NCBI GenBank assembly: GCA_026874595.1
Contig: CM049316.1
Span: forward strand, 9,972,839 to 10,036,838
Length of the DNA: 64,000 bases
Reading direction: 5' to 3'
From: Sipunculus nudus
Lineage: Eukaryota > Annelida > Sipuncula > Golfingiida > Sipunculidae
Shown here piece after piece: positions 10,847 to 24,976 of the stretch. A program made the translations under genes and the position numbers. The stretch's first letter is position 1; the number at the start of each line of letters is the position of its first letter. The notes under the pieces were generated by a model that was not told the origin of the DNA, made no database searches, and saw only the letters and a list, made by a program, of their open reading frames with translations.

Positions 10847-11518
10847 TCGACGTGCGAAGGATATATAAAATATAACATTAAAACCTATTATATATAAACA
10901 CAGCTGTGAACTGTATAAAACAGGCTTTTTTGCTTTTTATTCAAATTCTTTTAAATTGGGATTACTGATGTAATTTAAAGAAATTTAAGTGTTAATTAAT
11001 CGTTTAGTAAAATATGGAGATCACTTCATAATTAGCTACATGTATTACATAAAAAAAATCCTTTAGGCATTTTCATTCTTTTTCTTTTTTAGTTTGAAGT
11101 AGTTTTGCAGTTGATAGGCAGCTTGTTGTCAATTAGTGGGTCAGTAGAATAATGAGAACTTTCCTGTAATCACTAACAAAATGCTATTTCACACTCAGTG
11201 CTACTAATCATCCACACAATCAGTGTTTAAATAAACACAATAAAAATACGTATCTACATAATCATGACATAACTTTAGACCCATTTGTATATCACCCATT
11301 GTCAAATTAATGACTTTAACTCAATATATTCCAATATTCCATTCATTTTATTACAATGGAGCATAAGCTATTTTGCATCTAGATATATATGATAAAACAA
11401 TTATATATAATACGCGCTTTCGCACCGCATCTTGAACAGTTAGGATATGAATCCAAAGCAACTTGAATCCAATCAACATGATATTTAATCAACTTCCACA
11501 TTACTAATTATGAAATCC
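10672..11518 (+). repeat. Repeat unit B, copy 2, with (TA)n
   Basis: Second copy of 9424-10187 with a longer (TA)n tract (about 10787-10844) and a few small insertions, for example around 11215-11260. The copies drift apart after about 11518. Confidence 0.85.
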
Positions 11519-13767
11519 CTGCAAGTCTTGTCAAAATCAGGAGGGATATACCCTTCCTTTCAGAATAATTCCAAGAAATCAAACTAAATAAAAAAGATGG
11601 CGACATACGGAGGGTGTGAATGAATTGAAATAAATTTTAAGGGGGATCATATCTTCAAGAATATTTCAATATATTTTGACATATGGAATTTAATAAATAT
11701 AAAAATCAGGCATTTTTAGAATGACACTTGAAATAAACACATTATCTAAACGAATAATGCCTAGACTAGCAAATATGTCATGACGTGTTTTAATATTATT
11801 TTTGTTTCAGACATGACGCTTGTTTGCTCAAAAGCCTTGAACTGTCTGTCACTTATTTAACAAAAGGAAACTACTAATTGAAACTTATGATTTGGTTTAA
11901 ATATTGAACCTTCAATAAACATCATTCCTACATATTACCAATGGCGTACACGCACTTACCACTTCACTGTTTCCACATTACATGATGTGAATACATGTGT
12001 GTTTTCCCTGTTGTTCGGTTTTGCTTTGCTTTTGTTTTCATCATCAAATATAATCTTGCTAATCATACTGTTTGTCTTGTTTTATTTTTCTGGTTTGTTT
12101 GCTTTTGGTTTCATTAGTAAAAATAAGGGTTGTTTACCTGGTACAGAATGGAATAAATATGAATCATAAAAAAAGGTGAGAATCCCTTGAAAATAACGCA
12201 ACAAGAGTAGTGAAACCATTATCTTGCAGATTCAATTTACCAAAATACCGTAGACCGTCAAGAGAATTTACATTAGAGGGGAATAAACAAATTCAAAGAA
12301 AGGTTTTTATATTGTTTACTCATATTGTTGTACTTATTATGTTAATGAGCATGATTAGATCACGTTAAAGATACATTATCTCACGATACGATCCATATCA
12401 TCATACATTTAGGATACATTAAAGTTCAGATTCCGAACTGATTTTCAAGCTCCTATATTGTCATATTACATTGGCCTTTTTTAAGGGCGACAATAACTCA
12501 CTTCTATGAAAAAAAAACCACAATTACATGCATATCAATCATGTATATCATACTGAGTATATTTAGGATAATGTACTACCTGAATGAATTAGCATAAATG
12601 TTAGCTCATAATTTTAAATATTTAAATTTAAATTTATTATGGATAATAAAAGAAATTTAGCAAAAATTATTTGATATAATGAAATTAATATATTTCACAA
12701 TATGTTGTGGGAGCGTAGACATAGAGGGATTTCGTCCTGGGTGTCATAAGGGTCGAGGGGTTGTCCGGAGAATTCAGGGAGGGGGAGCTAAGGGGGGTAT
12801 TTGTCACTACTCCTTTTGAATGTCTGGCTCACCTTTTTTTAAGCAAAGAAAGCTAATGCCATATAATCAAACTACCTCGCATGAAGTGTATGTCTAGATT
12901 ATAAATATGATTTATTAACAAACAATGGGACAAGCATGTGCCGCATACCCTTTTCTGACGTCTCACTTGACATGCCTTAAATACCGCTTTTCTCACACCA
13001 CAAATATCTTCGTCGTATCGATACCGGGGTATACCAACGCTACCGAAAGGATCTAACTCTTTATCGCGATGTATCGGTGCTCTAGTGTGTCGTTTCATTC
13101 CTTATTCGAGCCCTTATCACCTCAATTATTCCACATGTTCCCTAACCAGGGGCCGCGATTTGCCATAGGACTAAAAGGGCGATGTCGCAAGCCTGGTGAC
13201 GGAGGTCACAGATGAGAGTACCAACAACGCACCGACAAATTCCGCTAATATGTATAGTTGAAGGATAATGGTATTACCATTACAATTATAGATTATGAAT
13301 TTTTTTAATATGAGAGAGATATATCAAAATCTGCACAAAGGTTTAGGAATTATATGCATGGGCACATATTTGCTTAGAAAGAATAGAGAGAAAAAGAGAC
13401 GATGAAATCACGCACATTTTTCATTTTCAATACAACGAACACATGACTTTCTGGTAGTTATTGTTTATGAGATTCTAAAATATGCCATCTCCATGGTGTG
13501 TGTGGAGAGAAGGAGTGACTGATTATAGTATGAAACAGACAATGCCATGGGACCCAGAAAATGGGGTTCCATACATCGCTGTACCATTTGTCGCAAAATC
13601 AATTGATATGTCTGAAGGGCTAAAGACTTATCACCGTGTACTAAGCCTTTGAAATCTGTCAAAACGCTTCTACCGCCTGTAAGTGTAGTATCAGCGGTCT
13701 CAGATCAATCTCAACACACAAGACACAGGTAACGTTATCCTAAAAGACTGAAGGTTAAAGTTTTATT
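11519..13767. other. No recognisable gene
   Basis: AT-rich DNA. A short hydrophobic open frame at 11987-12169 has no start context, homology or composition to support it. A G-rich block lies at 12740-12805. Confidence 0.5.
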
Positions 13768-13770
13768 TAA

Positions 13771-13832
13771 ATGGCAGAGTGGTTGAGGCCTTTACATTTT
13801 GGAAGCTCAATTTATCCGGTTTTTGATCCCTA
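13771..13832 (+). repeat. tRNA-like SINE relic (Ser/Leu type)
   Basis: TGGCAGAGTGG (13772-13782) is a perfect A-box consensus, followed by TTGAGGCC. GGTTTTTGATCC (about 13818-13829) is a decayed B box at the spacing of a class II tRNA. No cloverleaf closes, so this is a SINE head or tRNA fossil rather than a working tRNA gene. Confidence 0.45.
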
Positions 13833-15686
13833 AGGCGAAAAGCGAAATCTCCACACATCCTCGGATATTTGAAGACGGTCTTATTTAATTATACCTAGAC
13901 AGCGTACGTAAAATACCTGAAACCACTACCGCCAAGCCACTACTTCAGAATTAAATAATATTCTTATCATGTGGTCACATTCATCATTATATATATCTCC
14001 TAGAGAAGATATCGACTTTTTTATCAAATGAATCCGCGCATGCGGAATATGATTATATGAACATCCGGTCAACACCCAGGTTCCATAACGAACTTGAGCC
14101 GTACCAGGAACCTAAGCGGTTCCAGATGGAACTCTAACGATGGGGAAAGAGCTCCAGGAGGTTCCCTGGTTCTCTATGGACCCATTTGGGTTCTTAAAAG
14201 ACTCATCAAGAACACTTTTCCTTAGAGTGTTCCTCTCCAAAGAGATCAGGTATTGTATTTTCGCCGCAGTGCATGCCATGATACCCCCTGGATCCAGTCA
14301 CTGGTCGATGCCTTATTATTATAATTATTTGTATCGCTATATACATCGGCAAGTTTTTCACTGTCGGCCCCATCCAGCGTAAGCAAGCTTCAAGCTAAAT
14401 GGGAAGGCTGTGCGACACAGCCGTGTATTACTCACAGACAATTGCTTCTTTTAAGGACTTTCCGTATTTTGACTGTGCAGTTGGGATGGTTACAGCGGGA
14501 CCCGGAGGTGCAGTAGACACCAGGGTATACAATAAAATGACAGAAAACGAGTGCTACCGTCCTGTCATATGATCCCCGACCGAAAGGGAATCCTGTTTAT
14601 ATACCTACTTAGTTTAAGAAAGAGAAAAGTCACCATTAAATAAAATCAAAAAGAAGAAAAATTCCCCTTTACGCCGTGCAGTTAAACTTCAGCGTCTTTT
14701 GTGAACGATTAAAATGTTCAGTTATAATCGCAGCTTTTGAATGTGTTGATGTTCACTCTCACAAAATTCTGCTGCCTTTCCTGATGCGCTTGGGATACAG
14801 CATGCAGTAAAGGATAGTACTTCTAGCACCTGCCTCTAAAGTTGTCACAGATATGAAACTGTGTTCCTGGTGCAGCATTGACCTCTATATATACAATTCG
14901 CAGTTGCATAAGTAAACATTACAGAGTTCATAGGTATACAACACAATGGTACAAAGGAACCTTGTGGACTAAAATGATATGCCTGTCTTCCTTTACAAAA
15001 AAATAGAAAGCTTAAAAATTCATCAGCTTCTATGAACCTGAATTTCATTATATTTGCAATCACTTGGAGGGCTCGAGCGAGAGAACCTGTATTTGAAATA
15101 TTACAACTCCTTCTTCCTTATGGCAAAGTTTGTTAATTTTGTTAACTCAACGGGAGTTAATGTTAGGTTCAGTTAAATTAAAATGAATAAGGGATACCCG
15201 TACTGATTATTGAGCTTGGTTCTGGTCCAGTCAATAGAGGCCCCATGGCTTTCCCCATCATACCTACCTTTAAAGTTACCCACATAAGTTATATACATTA
15301 GCTACACAGTATGTTTTGTACGTCATCAATGTTACAAGATGATAAGTAACGAGTTAACTATGTCACGGGTCCGATTTTTCATTTGTATACTAGACTGCTA
15401 CCCCGAGCAATTAAGACCCGCGGCTTTCGACGGGATTACAACGCCATCTTCAGTCCTCCCATCTTCGGGTGGCCCTGTTCCAACTCCAAAATGCACTCTC
15501 ATGCCAGTTATCATTGACGCGAATGCGGTCCTGGTTAATTACCCGTGTAGGGCTCTTGTAAGATAACCTTCTTCTTTTGTCACTTCTAGTTTAAATTAGT
15601 TAAGAGGGAATTGTTGCACAAATATTAAACGATCTAAAATAAGATATACTGAATAAATTTGTTATTCCCCTGTACGTGGCATATTT
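13833..15686. other. No recognisable gene
   Basis: Only short unsupported open frames. I see no domain, repeat or RNA motif here. Confidence 0.5.
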
Positions 15687-16864
15687 ACGGTGGCTCGTAT
15701 AGGACATGCACACTATTTTTTATCTCGTTCCAACGCGATAGTATCTCGTGGCCACGCAATAATTTTCTCGTTCCCACGAGGTAGTATCTCGTTCCCACGT
15801 GATAATTATCTCGTTCCCACGCGATAATTATCTCGTTCGCACGCGTTAGTATTGCGTGGCCACGCGTTAGTATGCCATGCTAGCTAAAGCCCTCATTTGG
15901 ATAAGAATGTCTGTGGTCTGTTATATGTCGAGCGTTGATGCAGCTTAAATTGTTTGTATGTATTTCGTTGTATGTGCGTTTGCGCCGAAAGCTTCGAGGT
16001 AAATTTCAGCAGTTTTCATTGCGTTGGTTCAACATTTCATTGCGTTGGTTCAACTAGTTTATTTTTATTTGTTCACGGAAAACTGTATTGAGTTTGTTTA
16101 AGGGTAGGGTGATATAAACCCTTGTGTACCAAACATATGAATTAAACTGAAACACTTGTTTGTATTTTACCTTCTCAGAAAATCTTATTTTTTAGGGCTA
16201 GGGTTAGGGTTATAGAATATCGGGTATACCGAACAGGGTAAACAACATGTCGGTTTGTGTCATGTCTCAAGTGGGAAACTTACAACAAAAGGTCTCAGCC
16301 ATGCCACTTCATTATGACTGGGGGGGGGGGCAGGGAGACATGCCCCCTTAACTTTTTAAGGAAACCTTTTTGTGAGAAATTCGCTCATCCTTCCCCTTCA
16401 CATCTTTCTTTCTACAATAATACTTCATTTATGTAATTCATATTATGAAAATTTATTATGAAACAGAGTTTACCCGAACTACCCTCCCCCTCCCACCCCC
16501 ATCCCCTTTCCCCGCTCACACATTCCCTGAACAAACATGGCCCATGAGTGTTGTACGAGTCCCGGTTGCATCATTTCTGGTGCCAGCATATTAAGCCCGC
16601 TCCAAATTCATGCAAATAATTGACCATAGTATTCATCTAGTGTAGAGAAACATGCCTTAAGGATTTAAGATGTAGGTCTTACTGTATTGTCTATCTACAT
16701 TTATCTCGTACCCACGCGATAATTATCGCGTGGCCACGAGATACTAACGCGTGGGAAAGAGATAATTATCGCGTGGCCACGAGATACTAACGTGTGGGAA
16801 TGAGATACTATCTCGTGGGAACGAGATAATAATTATTTCGTGCATGTCCTATACGAGCCGCCGT
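15687..16864. mobile_element. Foldback-type transposable element with repeat-built arms
   Basis: About 1.18 kb. The left end ACGGTGGCTCGTATAGGACA and the right end (inverted) ACGGCGGCTCGTATAGGACA differ at one base in 20. Each arm (about 15687-15876 and 16700-16864) is made of short, partly palindromic units of the type TCTCGTTCCCACGCGATAA, so the arms pair with each other and within themselves. The roughly 800-bp core has no open frame. Possible target duplication: GCATATTT on the left and ACGTATTT on the right (6 of 8). Long modular inverted repeats are the mark of foldback elements. The transposase source is unknown. Confidence 0.85.
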
Positions 16865-16975
16865 ACGTATTTGTACATTATTAGATATATATTTAGTAAT
16901 CTATTCAGTCATATCACATGAAATATACAGCCAACTTTTGGCAACTTCCCCGAGCAAATGAAATGTATATTGTCT

Positions 16976-16978
<3 letters not shown>

Positions 16979-17026
<48 letters not shown>
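16979..17026. repeat. (TA)n microsatellite
   Basis: About 24 TA units, flanked by unique sequence. Confidence 0.95.
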
Positions 17027-17030
<4 letters not shown>

Positions 17031-17204
17031 ACATATTGGAGTTGGAACCAGTATATTGTTTGTATTGAAGATGGCGTTTTAATTCCGTCGCAGAAAGCAC
17101 CGGGGCCATAATAGCAGGGGGTACCAATTTATGTGTAAACATGCCTGTGTGCTAGCTAGGTCATACTTCGTGTTGTTGAAACAATTAAGAGAGTACTGTT
17201 AACA

Positions 17205-17720
17205 ACCTAAGCTACACAGTGAAGTTAAATACCTGATCAATAGAATAAAGTAGACCTCACATACACTTAAGAGTTAAATACTTCATCAACCGAGTAAAGT
17301 TTTATACCGTAAATATATTTTATAATTAAAAACATCAACAGAATGAATAAACAGGGCAGATTTAGATATTCATAAAAGTTGTATAATTATCAAAATCATT
17401 AAGTTTCAGATCGTTAATATACACTTATGTTAAAAACCTAATCAAAAAGAATGGTTACAGAGCTTAAAAATACATTAAAGTTATATATTTATCAAAATCG
17501 TAAAGTTTCAGATCGTAAATACACAGTGAAGTTAAATACCTGATTAAAAAAGTATAGTCAGTGAGCTTAAAATACATTAAAGTTAAATACCCCATAAACA
17601 AAGTAATGTTACAAACCTTAAATAAACGTTCAAGCTATAAAGTTAATGAAAGGTTTACAGTTACAGATCTTAAATACACATAAAATATAAATGCCTCATC
17701 AAAAGAGTAAAGTTACAAAG
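17205..17720 (+). repeat. Decayed minisatellite, about 55-60 bp unit
   Basis: Diverged copies of the phrase TTAAATACAC...AAGTTAAATACCTGATCAA...AGTAAAGTTACA recur through the block, for example at 17219, 17268, 17519, 17580 and 17690. Copies differ by substitutions and small indels, so the array is old. Confidence 0.7.
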
Positions 17721-17723
17721 AGG

Positions 17724-17726
<3 letters not shown>

Positions 17727-17799
<73 letters not shown>

Positions 17800-17800
17800 A
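17727..17800. repeat. (TA)n(GA)n compound microsatellite
   Basis: A TA run (17727-17775) passes directly into a GA run (17775-17799). Confidence 0.95.
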
Positions 17801-20800
17801 AAAAAGGGAGGGGGACATAATGAATAGTGAATGATTCCAACGATATTAGAGAACACTACTGAAAGTTTGAAAGTTAGTTCAACAACCGTTCCACCCTGAA
17901 GTTACCCTTCTCGATTCCACCGTATTAAATTTCTTTTCTGCATCATTCTCTTTTGACAAAACCCTTAACCTATCAGTGCATAAAACCTCTCTGGCTAGGC
18001 GGGGCCTTGAAGGTTATTACGCTTTTACGTCATGTAGCCCCGACAGGAGCTGATCAATGCTGATTATGCACCAGGGACATCCAACGCATCTTGTCATATC
18101 TTATTAGCAATAAATTGTGAACACTGATCCAATCAGCTTCTACATTTAAATTTCTGCCGATAGCATTTTTATCTATTTTAGTCTATCATGATACATACAC
18201 GACCTAGCGGCATTTTTTCCTTCTGACATAAGTAGGCTCTATCAATCCAAAAATAAATGTGATAGAATAAAAATGTAGACATATCATAACAATGAATAAT
18301 ATAAGCAGACATATTTCGTCTTTGATGTTGGATTTTTGTCCATTAGGTAAACTTCTGAAACATAGGCTATCACTTTAAATTACCAATTATAATCCCATAT
18401 CAAAGCCACATTGTGTTCTTAGAAAATGAATGAAATACAAGAACTTAGAAATCTTAGAAATGTAGATTAAAATAGATTATACAGTAACGAATACTAGTAT
18501 ATGTATATACATATGTATACCATATATGAATGATGTATTTAATTGTCTGTCATATTGTCAATTTTTTTATCAAACATACCAAACATAGTATTTGAATTAT
18601 ATATTTAGGAAGCTGAGAGTTAATTTGCCCCACGATTCCCACATACCGGAAGAAGCATTGGTGTTCGAAATGTGGCCACACTTATCATAATAACTTTCCC
18701 CAGCTATGCCCTTTTTTAAGGTTCATATCTGGGCGAAGTTCCATCCAGCGCCCTAGGTCTGTTAGACCAACTCTCTTTTCATTTAAATAAATATAAAATC
18801 CCAGCTTATATACTTAAATATCTTATATCGCTCTTATTAATGCCGATGATAATCTCTGAGAGAGTACTGTCAGAGATGAGTTCTGTGTCAGGTCTTGTTA
18901 GCTATACTGTCCGTTGGTAAATTTGTTTTTTTATGGTTTTTCGTTTATTGTATAAAACTGATTTTTTACGGGGAGAATTAACCGAGTGCGTGGATTCAAA
19001 AGTCTTCATGCGCTTTCTTTGATTTTTTTGAGCACAAAGTTTTTTGTTCTTCTTTCCCGCGATAGCTCACAAACACTATTCGTGTCAGTGTTGTGTTAAA
19101 GAGAACAAGTTTCCCTGTAGGGCACTAACGCCGGCATATCTCGATAAACATCAGCTTTAGTTATCTGAAGTCAGATGGTACGGAACTTTGAACTTGATAA
19201 GGATTCGTTGGAAAACTGGGCATAAACACCTTTTTTTTACCTGATACAAACTGTTGCTGTCGTTTTGATATGCCAGCTGATGGGACAAGAGTGTTTAGAC
19301 TATGATCCAACTGTTTTAGGTTATAAGTGCCAGGGATAATGCGAACATTGGACTGCCATAAGTATATCACGGAGATAGCTTTATTAATATATATATATTC
19401 AGGACGAGGTGGTGCTTACAGTATCTTAATGGTATTACTGTTTTTAAAATATGCTTAACTTCCACCTTTATACTCGGGGAAATATCTGTCAATACACTTG
19501 TCTATTGTCTTTTTTCTGGTTTTGTGTGATTGGGAATGTTTCAAGATTGAGTACGGCTAGAAGTAATACCAGCTGGGAGGCAAGTTCCACTCTGAACATA
19601 TTTAAAGAATTCTGCTCAGTAATGGATTTGGGTTTTAGAATATTCTTTTTAGGCTTCGCGTATAGAAATGAGCCACGCCCAAATTAAAAAATCTTGAAAT
19701 ATTGGCTAACTGGGATGATGGGCAAGGGGTCCATTGATTCGCACATGCAGCTTCTAGCTTCTAGGACAATGTGATTTTAAAGATAAAGCCTAACAATATA
19801 TGTTAAATAATTATTATATTGGATTCTTATTATCTGTATCTCACTGAAATACCAGGCAAAACGGAACAGTCTATGGCAATATTTATTAAGGATTACTTTA
19901 AACGTAAACTACGACACAAAATGGCGCGAAGCCGATTACATTTGATAGCATGAAATGCCATGTTTACACATGCTGCAATTCAAAGTGCTCTTCAATTTAA
20001 CTGAAAACAGATATTATTCCTTGAAGCTAAACGCATTTGACGGGAAAATTGTAACCAAAATGCGCTCAGTCCATAAAGAACCTCACTTGTTTATATGTTG
20101 TCTTTCAACATCCATGTATATAATACATTAAGTGCACTTTTGAAACTCATTGTCTGTTCTCGGCTAAAGGCCGGGCGAGGCGGAGAGTGGGCACTTAGCA
20201 CATTTGTGTTATTTAATATATATACAAATACCGTTATCGGAAAGCACTCAGCGATTGACGCGATGCTCATTTTACTGGCTCAAAGGACCTTGTCGGCGTG
20301 GTCATATTAGTGCAAAAAGAAACAATGGTAATAACGTAGTGACTTTGCACCAATTACGTCAGGCGCAAGGTCTGCTTATATGGCTGATGTAATTAAGGAA
20401 CACCAGAACCGTCCATTACTGTCCCTCCATCTAAATCAACGTACGGAACTATTGTCCCAATCACGTGTGCTTTCCTCGATCCCGCCAAGCAATGAGCCTC
20501 AGTTCATAGAGTGCATATATAATTTGCTCTGTAAAGTCAATACCGACCTATCTAGAGTTGTTTTCCCATCCCGCTCACTCATTCGTGGCATTGAAATTAT
20601 CCTGTTTAGTCTACCGTACTGTTCTTAACGAGAATGAACTTTTCTTTGCAGTTTACCTCATGAATTATTGGCTACTCCCCGCAAAAAGTACGAATCTCCC
20701 TATATTACAAAAAAATGCAAGGACTCTATCACCAGCTGTTTACTACATGTTTTGCACACGTGTTCTGAATTTTTCTTTTCGTCAATGGAACATTTTTATG

Positions 20801-21512
20801 GTTGAAATCATATTTTTTAGCAGCCTTTGGGCGAATCTACAAGGTCTGCAGTGCAGTTTGTGAGTGATCGCGGGAACCATCTTCCCATCAATCCTCGGGG
20901 CTCCCGCAACTCTTTTTCCACCTACAAATCTGGAAAATGAATAATATACGCTACTTACAGCGCCAGGTTTTGCATCTCGCACCGTTTTCTTGTTTAAAAT
21001 ATACACTTTATTTCCTTTACATTGATTGTACATATAATGTATACGAGGCACTCTAAATGGCTTGGATGTGTCGTTTCGTAGTCATCAGATGTGGAGAAAA
21101 ACCTTAGGACTCGTAGAAAACCACATTGGACATGCCACTACAACCGACTATCGTACTCGTAGCCACGCTGGGGATCGAACCTTGCCAGCGGAGTGAGCCG
21201 AATGTTTTTTCCCTTGACTTTTTTATCCCTCCCCAGACCTCTGTTTTTTTCACCAAACTTGTTCACGCGATTATTAAATATAGCTTTGACCATCACACCA
21301 TAAAAAATGTTCCTCCCGAAACACAGCACCCCTTCTTTTAGGATCCTGTAGCCGCCCCTGCTGTGTTTAATATTTTCAATGCCGACTTTAAAAAAACTAT
21401 TTAATGGGCCGAATAAATAATATTAATTTAAACTAAAAAACACAAAGAAATAGGAATTATATAATGTGAAGTGAGATGATATGATGTTAATTCTGTTTAA
21501 TATAGTCGCCAA
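17801..21512. other. No recognisable gene
   Basis: Short open frames only. At 21165-21185 the minus strand has a B-box-like GGTTCGATCCCC with no matching A box, a possible SINE scrap. Confidence 0.45.
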
Positions 21513-21554
21513 TAATATATATATATATATGCATATATATAAATAAATAAATAA

Positions 21555-21618
<64 letters not shown>
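21513..21618. repeat. (TA)n with embedded (AAAT)n
   Basis: A TA tract interrupted by GC and an AAAT run (21540-21560). The open frames over it, strings of Ile-Tyr, are artefacts of the repeat. Confidence 0.95.
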
Positions 21619-21619
<1 letters not shown>

Positions 21620-23810
21620 CAATGAATATAGAAAGCATTTAAAAAAAAGTGATTTTTATTTTTGTGTGCATGAGGAACAACACCCGGCAAATGAATATTG
21701 TTCATTAAAATATGTTTGTAGGATTTCCACAATATCGGCAGGGTTCTGTAGCAGTGTAAATGAAAGTCAACATTGTGTTATGGATGGAAAACAAAAAAAT
21801 AACCGGAAGCTGATGCGGCAGACGTCAATTTTGATAAAGAATGTTAGGATGTAGAGGAAAGTGAACCAAGAGCATCACCAAGCAGAAATTGTATGACGAT
21901 AACATTAATAAAAATGTAATGGTTCACTCAGGCAAAAATATCTCCCTTACTGATGTTCTTACAATCACGGAATGGATCAACATGTCAGAAATGTCTCTTT
22001 TCTGCAACATGGTTATTTATATGTGAAATGAGACCCGTCCCGTCCACAGAATCATCAACAATTAATGCATCAGTCACATGGTACTTAATTAGAGTAAAGA
22101 AAGACACAAGTTTTTACTCAGCAGGCGGAAAAGCAGACCATATCAACCAGGAGTGGCTGTTATCGAACAAGGCGCGTTACAAAGGCGAGCAACCTAACTA
22201 GCTACACTTGCTCAGATCAGAAAACACCGGCTCTGTGACATTTCTGTGAAACTAATTTGAAATCGAGGCTACAAAACAGCGCTGACGTCATTCGGAGTCA
22301 TCAAGTAGGTGACAGAATGGACAGCAGAACGAGTACCTAGTAAACATTTGTCCCATCGATATCTTGGATTCGGATTAAAAAAAAAATAAAACGATTCAAT
22401 GTTTTGGCGAAGTTTCTTGAATTTTGTTGAAAATAAAACAGATCATTCCTGATGGGGTTAAACTACGGAATAATTTCACGGAGCACACAAGCAATTACCA
22501 TTTAAAACACTAATGAATGATTCATCATGGGAATGACGTGTAACAAGCATTAATAAGCATCCAGTCATGAAAATATTTCAGAATCATTCTACTACGAATT
22601 GCTGCTCTAATAGTTTGATGCAAGAGCCCTCACTTAAATATTATTATCACAGAACACTGGTATCTGAGTTTGTAGTATGCTGGATTCTCTCCTACTTAAT
22701 TGGCTTAAATAGCTGAAGTCAAGGTCGTCCACTTTATAAATAACTATATAAGCAGACTAGAGACGATATGTAAAGATCATTTAGGGATTTAAAGACGACG
22801 TTCTCAATATTATAGTCGTCTCTGGGATTGAGATTGTGAACAAATTACCCGCGGGAAAACGGGTCAAATTGGCAGTTCATATTTCACCTTCAGAACAGGA
22901 CGTTTTGGGAGACAGGATCGATTAATCGGTTCAAGTCGCATCAACACTGTTCAGTTCTCAACCTTGGACAACCCCTCGATGTCCTGCATCAGACTGACCG
23001 GACCTACGTAACATTTGGGACCAGTATTACACTTATATACTGTTGTCTTATTGATGGGTTTCTTTTCCCAAAGGAGCAGGTGTTTTCATTTCTCTGCTGG
23101 CAGAGCAATATAAAAATGTAAAAAACATGATTCTACATGCACTGTTCAGAATGTTCTTATACAAAAATAACCGTCATTTCTTTCGAATTTCAATCTGTTT
23201 ACCAGTAGGATATTAAAACGTAATACCATTTAGACAGAAGTTGATGCCTAGAAGCAATGTCCTTCGCTGGCTTTGGAATCGATTAGAGAAGGCAGCTGCT
23301 CCTCAATACCTCATAATTTTATGGCCACGATGTATTTCCAGTGATTAGAAATAATATTGTGAAGCGTTACATTCACGTATTTTATATTACTCCGATGATT
23401 AATTGAGTGCGGAAACGCCGATTTATTTTATATTTTACTTCAGAAAAATTCAAAGAAATATAAAATTGTTTACAAGGCAGAAGGTAGAACCGAAACGTTG
23501 TTGCTTTCTTCTCATAACGATTATACATTACTACCACCATGGCAATCGGCCTTTTATTCAATGTTATAGTGATATAATTATACAGTGATTGATGATATAA
23601 CCAACATTATATAATTTAATACAAAGATTAAGCAATATGCCCAATGTCGGGCACACAACTAAGCTTTCGGGTTTAAAAGTGATGATATGTTTTGCTATAT
23701 TTTGAGATAAGTACGCTGAAAATATATATTCCAAATATAAAAAAAAAAATATGTAAAGTGATTGGATAGCGATTTGCTCAAATGAACGATAACAACACAA
23801 AAAGTGTATA

Positions 23811-23862
<52 letters not shown>

Positions 23863-24109
23863 GATTTTACTAAAAAGCAAGACGAATGAGTGATAGTATT
23901 TAATGTAGCCTGCCTGTAAACTGCAGGTACAGCAACCTTTACGTATATATGTGTCTTTGTGTAAAACAGGTCCTAACCGGAGTTCAGCAGAACCGGAAGT
24001 GGCGTTGTTTGGATTTAACATGCTTGGAATTGGTTAACGTCCAACTTCAGAAAGTGGTAAAATCTCAGATTCCGCGCTTGTACCGTCATACTTGTAATTA
24101 TGAGGAATT
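21619..24109. other. No recognisable gene; (TA)n at 23806-23862
   Basis: No domain or repeat family recognised. The only marked feature is a (TA)n tract at about 23806-23862. Confidence 0.5.
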
Positions 24110-24976
24110 TTTAGCTTAGCTGAGTGAAAGTCATCTGAGCTATAGCGATCACTCTTTGTCCGGCGTCCGTCCGTCTGTCTGTCCGTTAACTAGGCACAAA
24201 TTGTAACCGCTCGTTCTGGAATCTTCTTACTTCAAATCTAGGGATGTCTATAAAAAATCTCCATCCGAAACCAGAAATCAGGTCTCTGTTGCCCATAACC
24301 ACTGAGCTATGGGGCTCCGAAGTACTCCCCCCCCCCCCGAACAATGGAAATTTGATACAAAAGCTCAAGTTTCTTAACAACTGTCCGATCGATCACCATG
24401 ATTCTATGCATGGATATTGATCATGGAGTGTTTTATCAGTTTCTGTAGAATGGTTGTGCCATATGTATTTTTCAACTTTTTACGATTTTTTTCTCTTTTT
24501 TTTTTGACACCTTAAAAGATGCAGTCATCTGTAAACAGGACACAAATCGTAATGACTGAACCTAGAATCTTCTATCTTGACATGCAGGGAGGCCCATTAA
24601 AAGTCTCCTTGGAAACCTGAAATTAGGTCTCAGTTACCCATATGCTTTTAGCTATGGGGCTCTGAAGTATCTGACTGAATAATGGAAAATTTGATACAAA
24701 AGCATAAGTTTCTTTACGACTGTCGGATCGACCACCATGATTCTTTGCATGGATATTGATCATGGAGTGTTTTATCAGTTTCTGCAGACTGGTGGCGCCA
24801 TATGTATTTTTCAATTTTTCTCTTTTTTGACACTTTAAAAGATGCAGTCATATGTTAACAGAGCACAAATCGTAACGACTGAATCTAGAATCTTCTATCT
24901 TGCAATGCAGGGAGGCCCATGAAAAGTCTCCTTGGAAACCTAAAATTAGGTCTCAGTTACCCATATCCTTCAAGCC
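24110..24976 (-). repeat. 340-bp tandem-monomer element, minus-strand copy
   Basis: Reverse-complement relative of the array at 52700-55065. The shared terminal block (24110-24190) carries GTCCGTCCGTCTGTCTGTCC and a hairpin. Two and a half monomers follow, with landmark GGCTC(C/T)GAAGTA at 24313 and 24658 (period 345). The copy stops abruptly in the third monomer near 24976. Confidence 0.85.

Noticed and set aside
11987-12169. Hydrophobic 60-residue open frame
   Set aside because: Low complexity, no homology, no splice or promoter evidence.
16190-16215. Telomere-like AGGGTTAGGGTT
   Set aside because: Only two imperfect units within a foldback element core; not a telomere tract.
21423-21732. 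Long Ile-Tyr open frames here and at other (TA)n tracts
   Set aside because: They are translations of microsatellite repeats with no stop in TATA phase, not genes.
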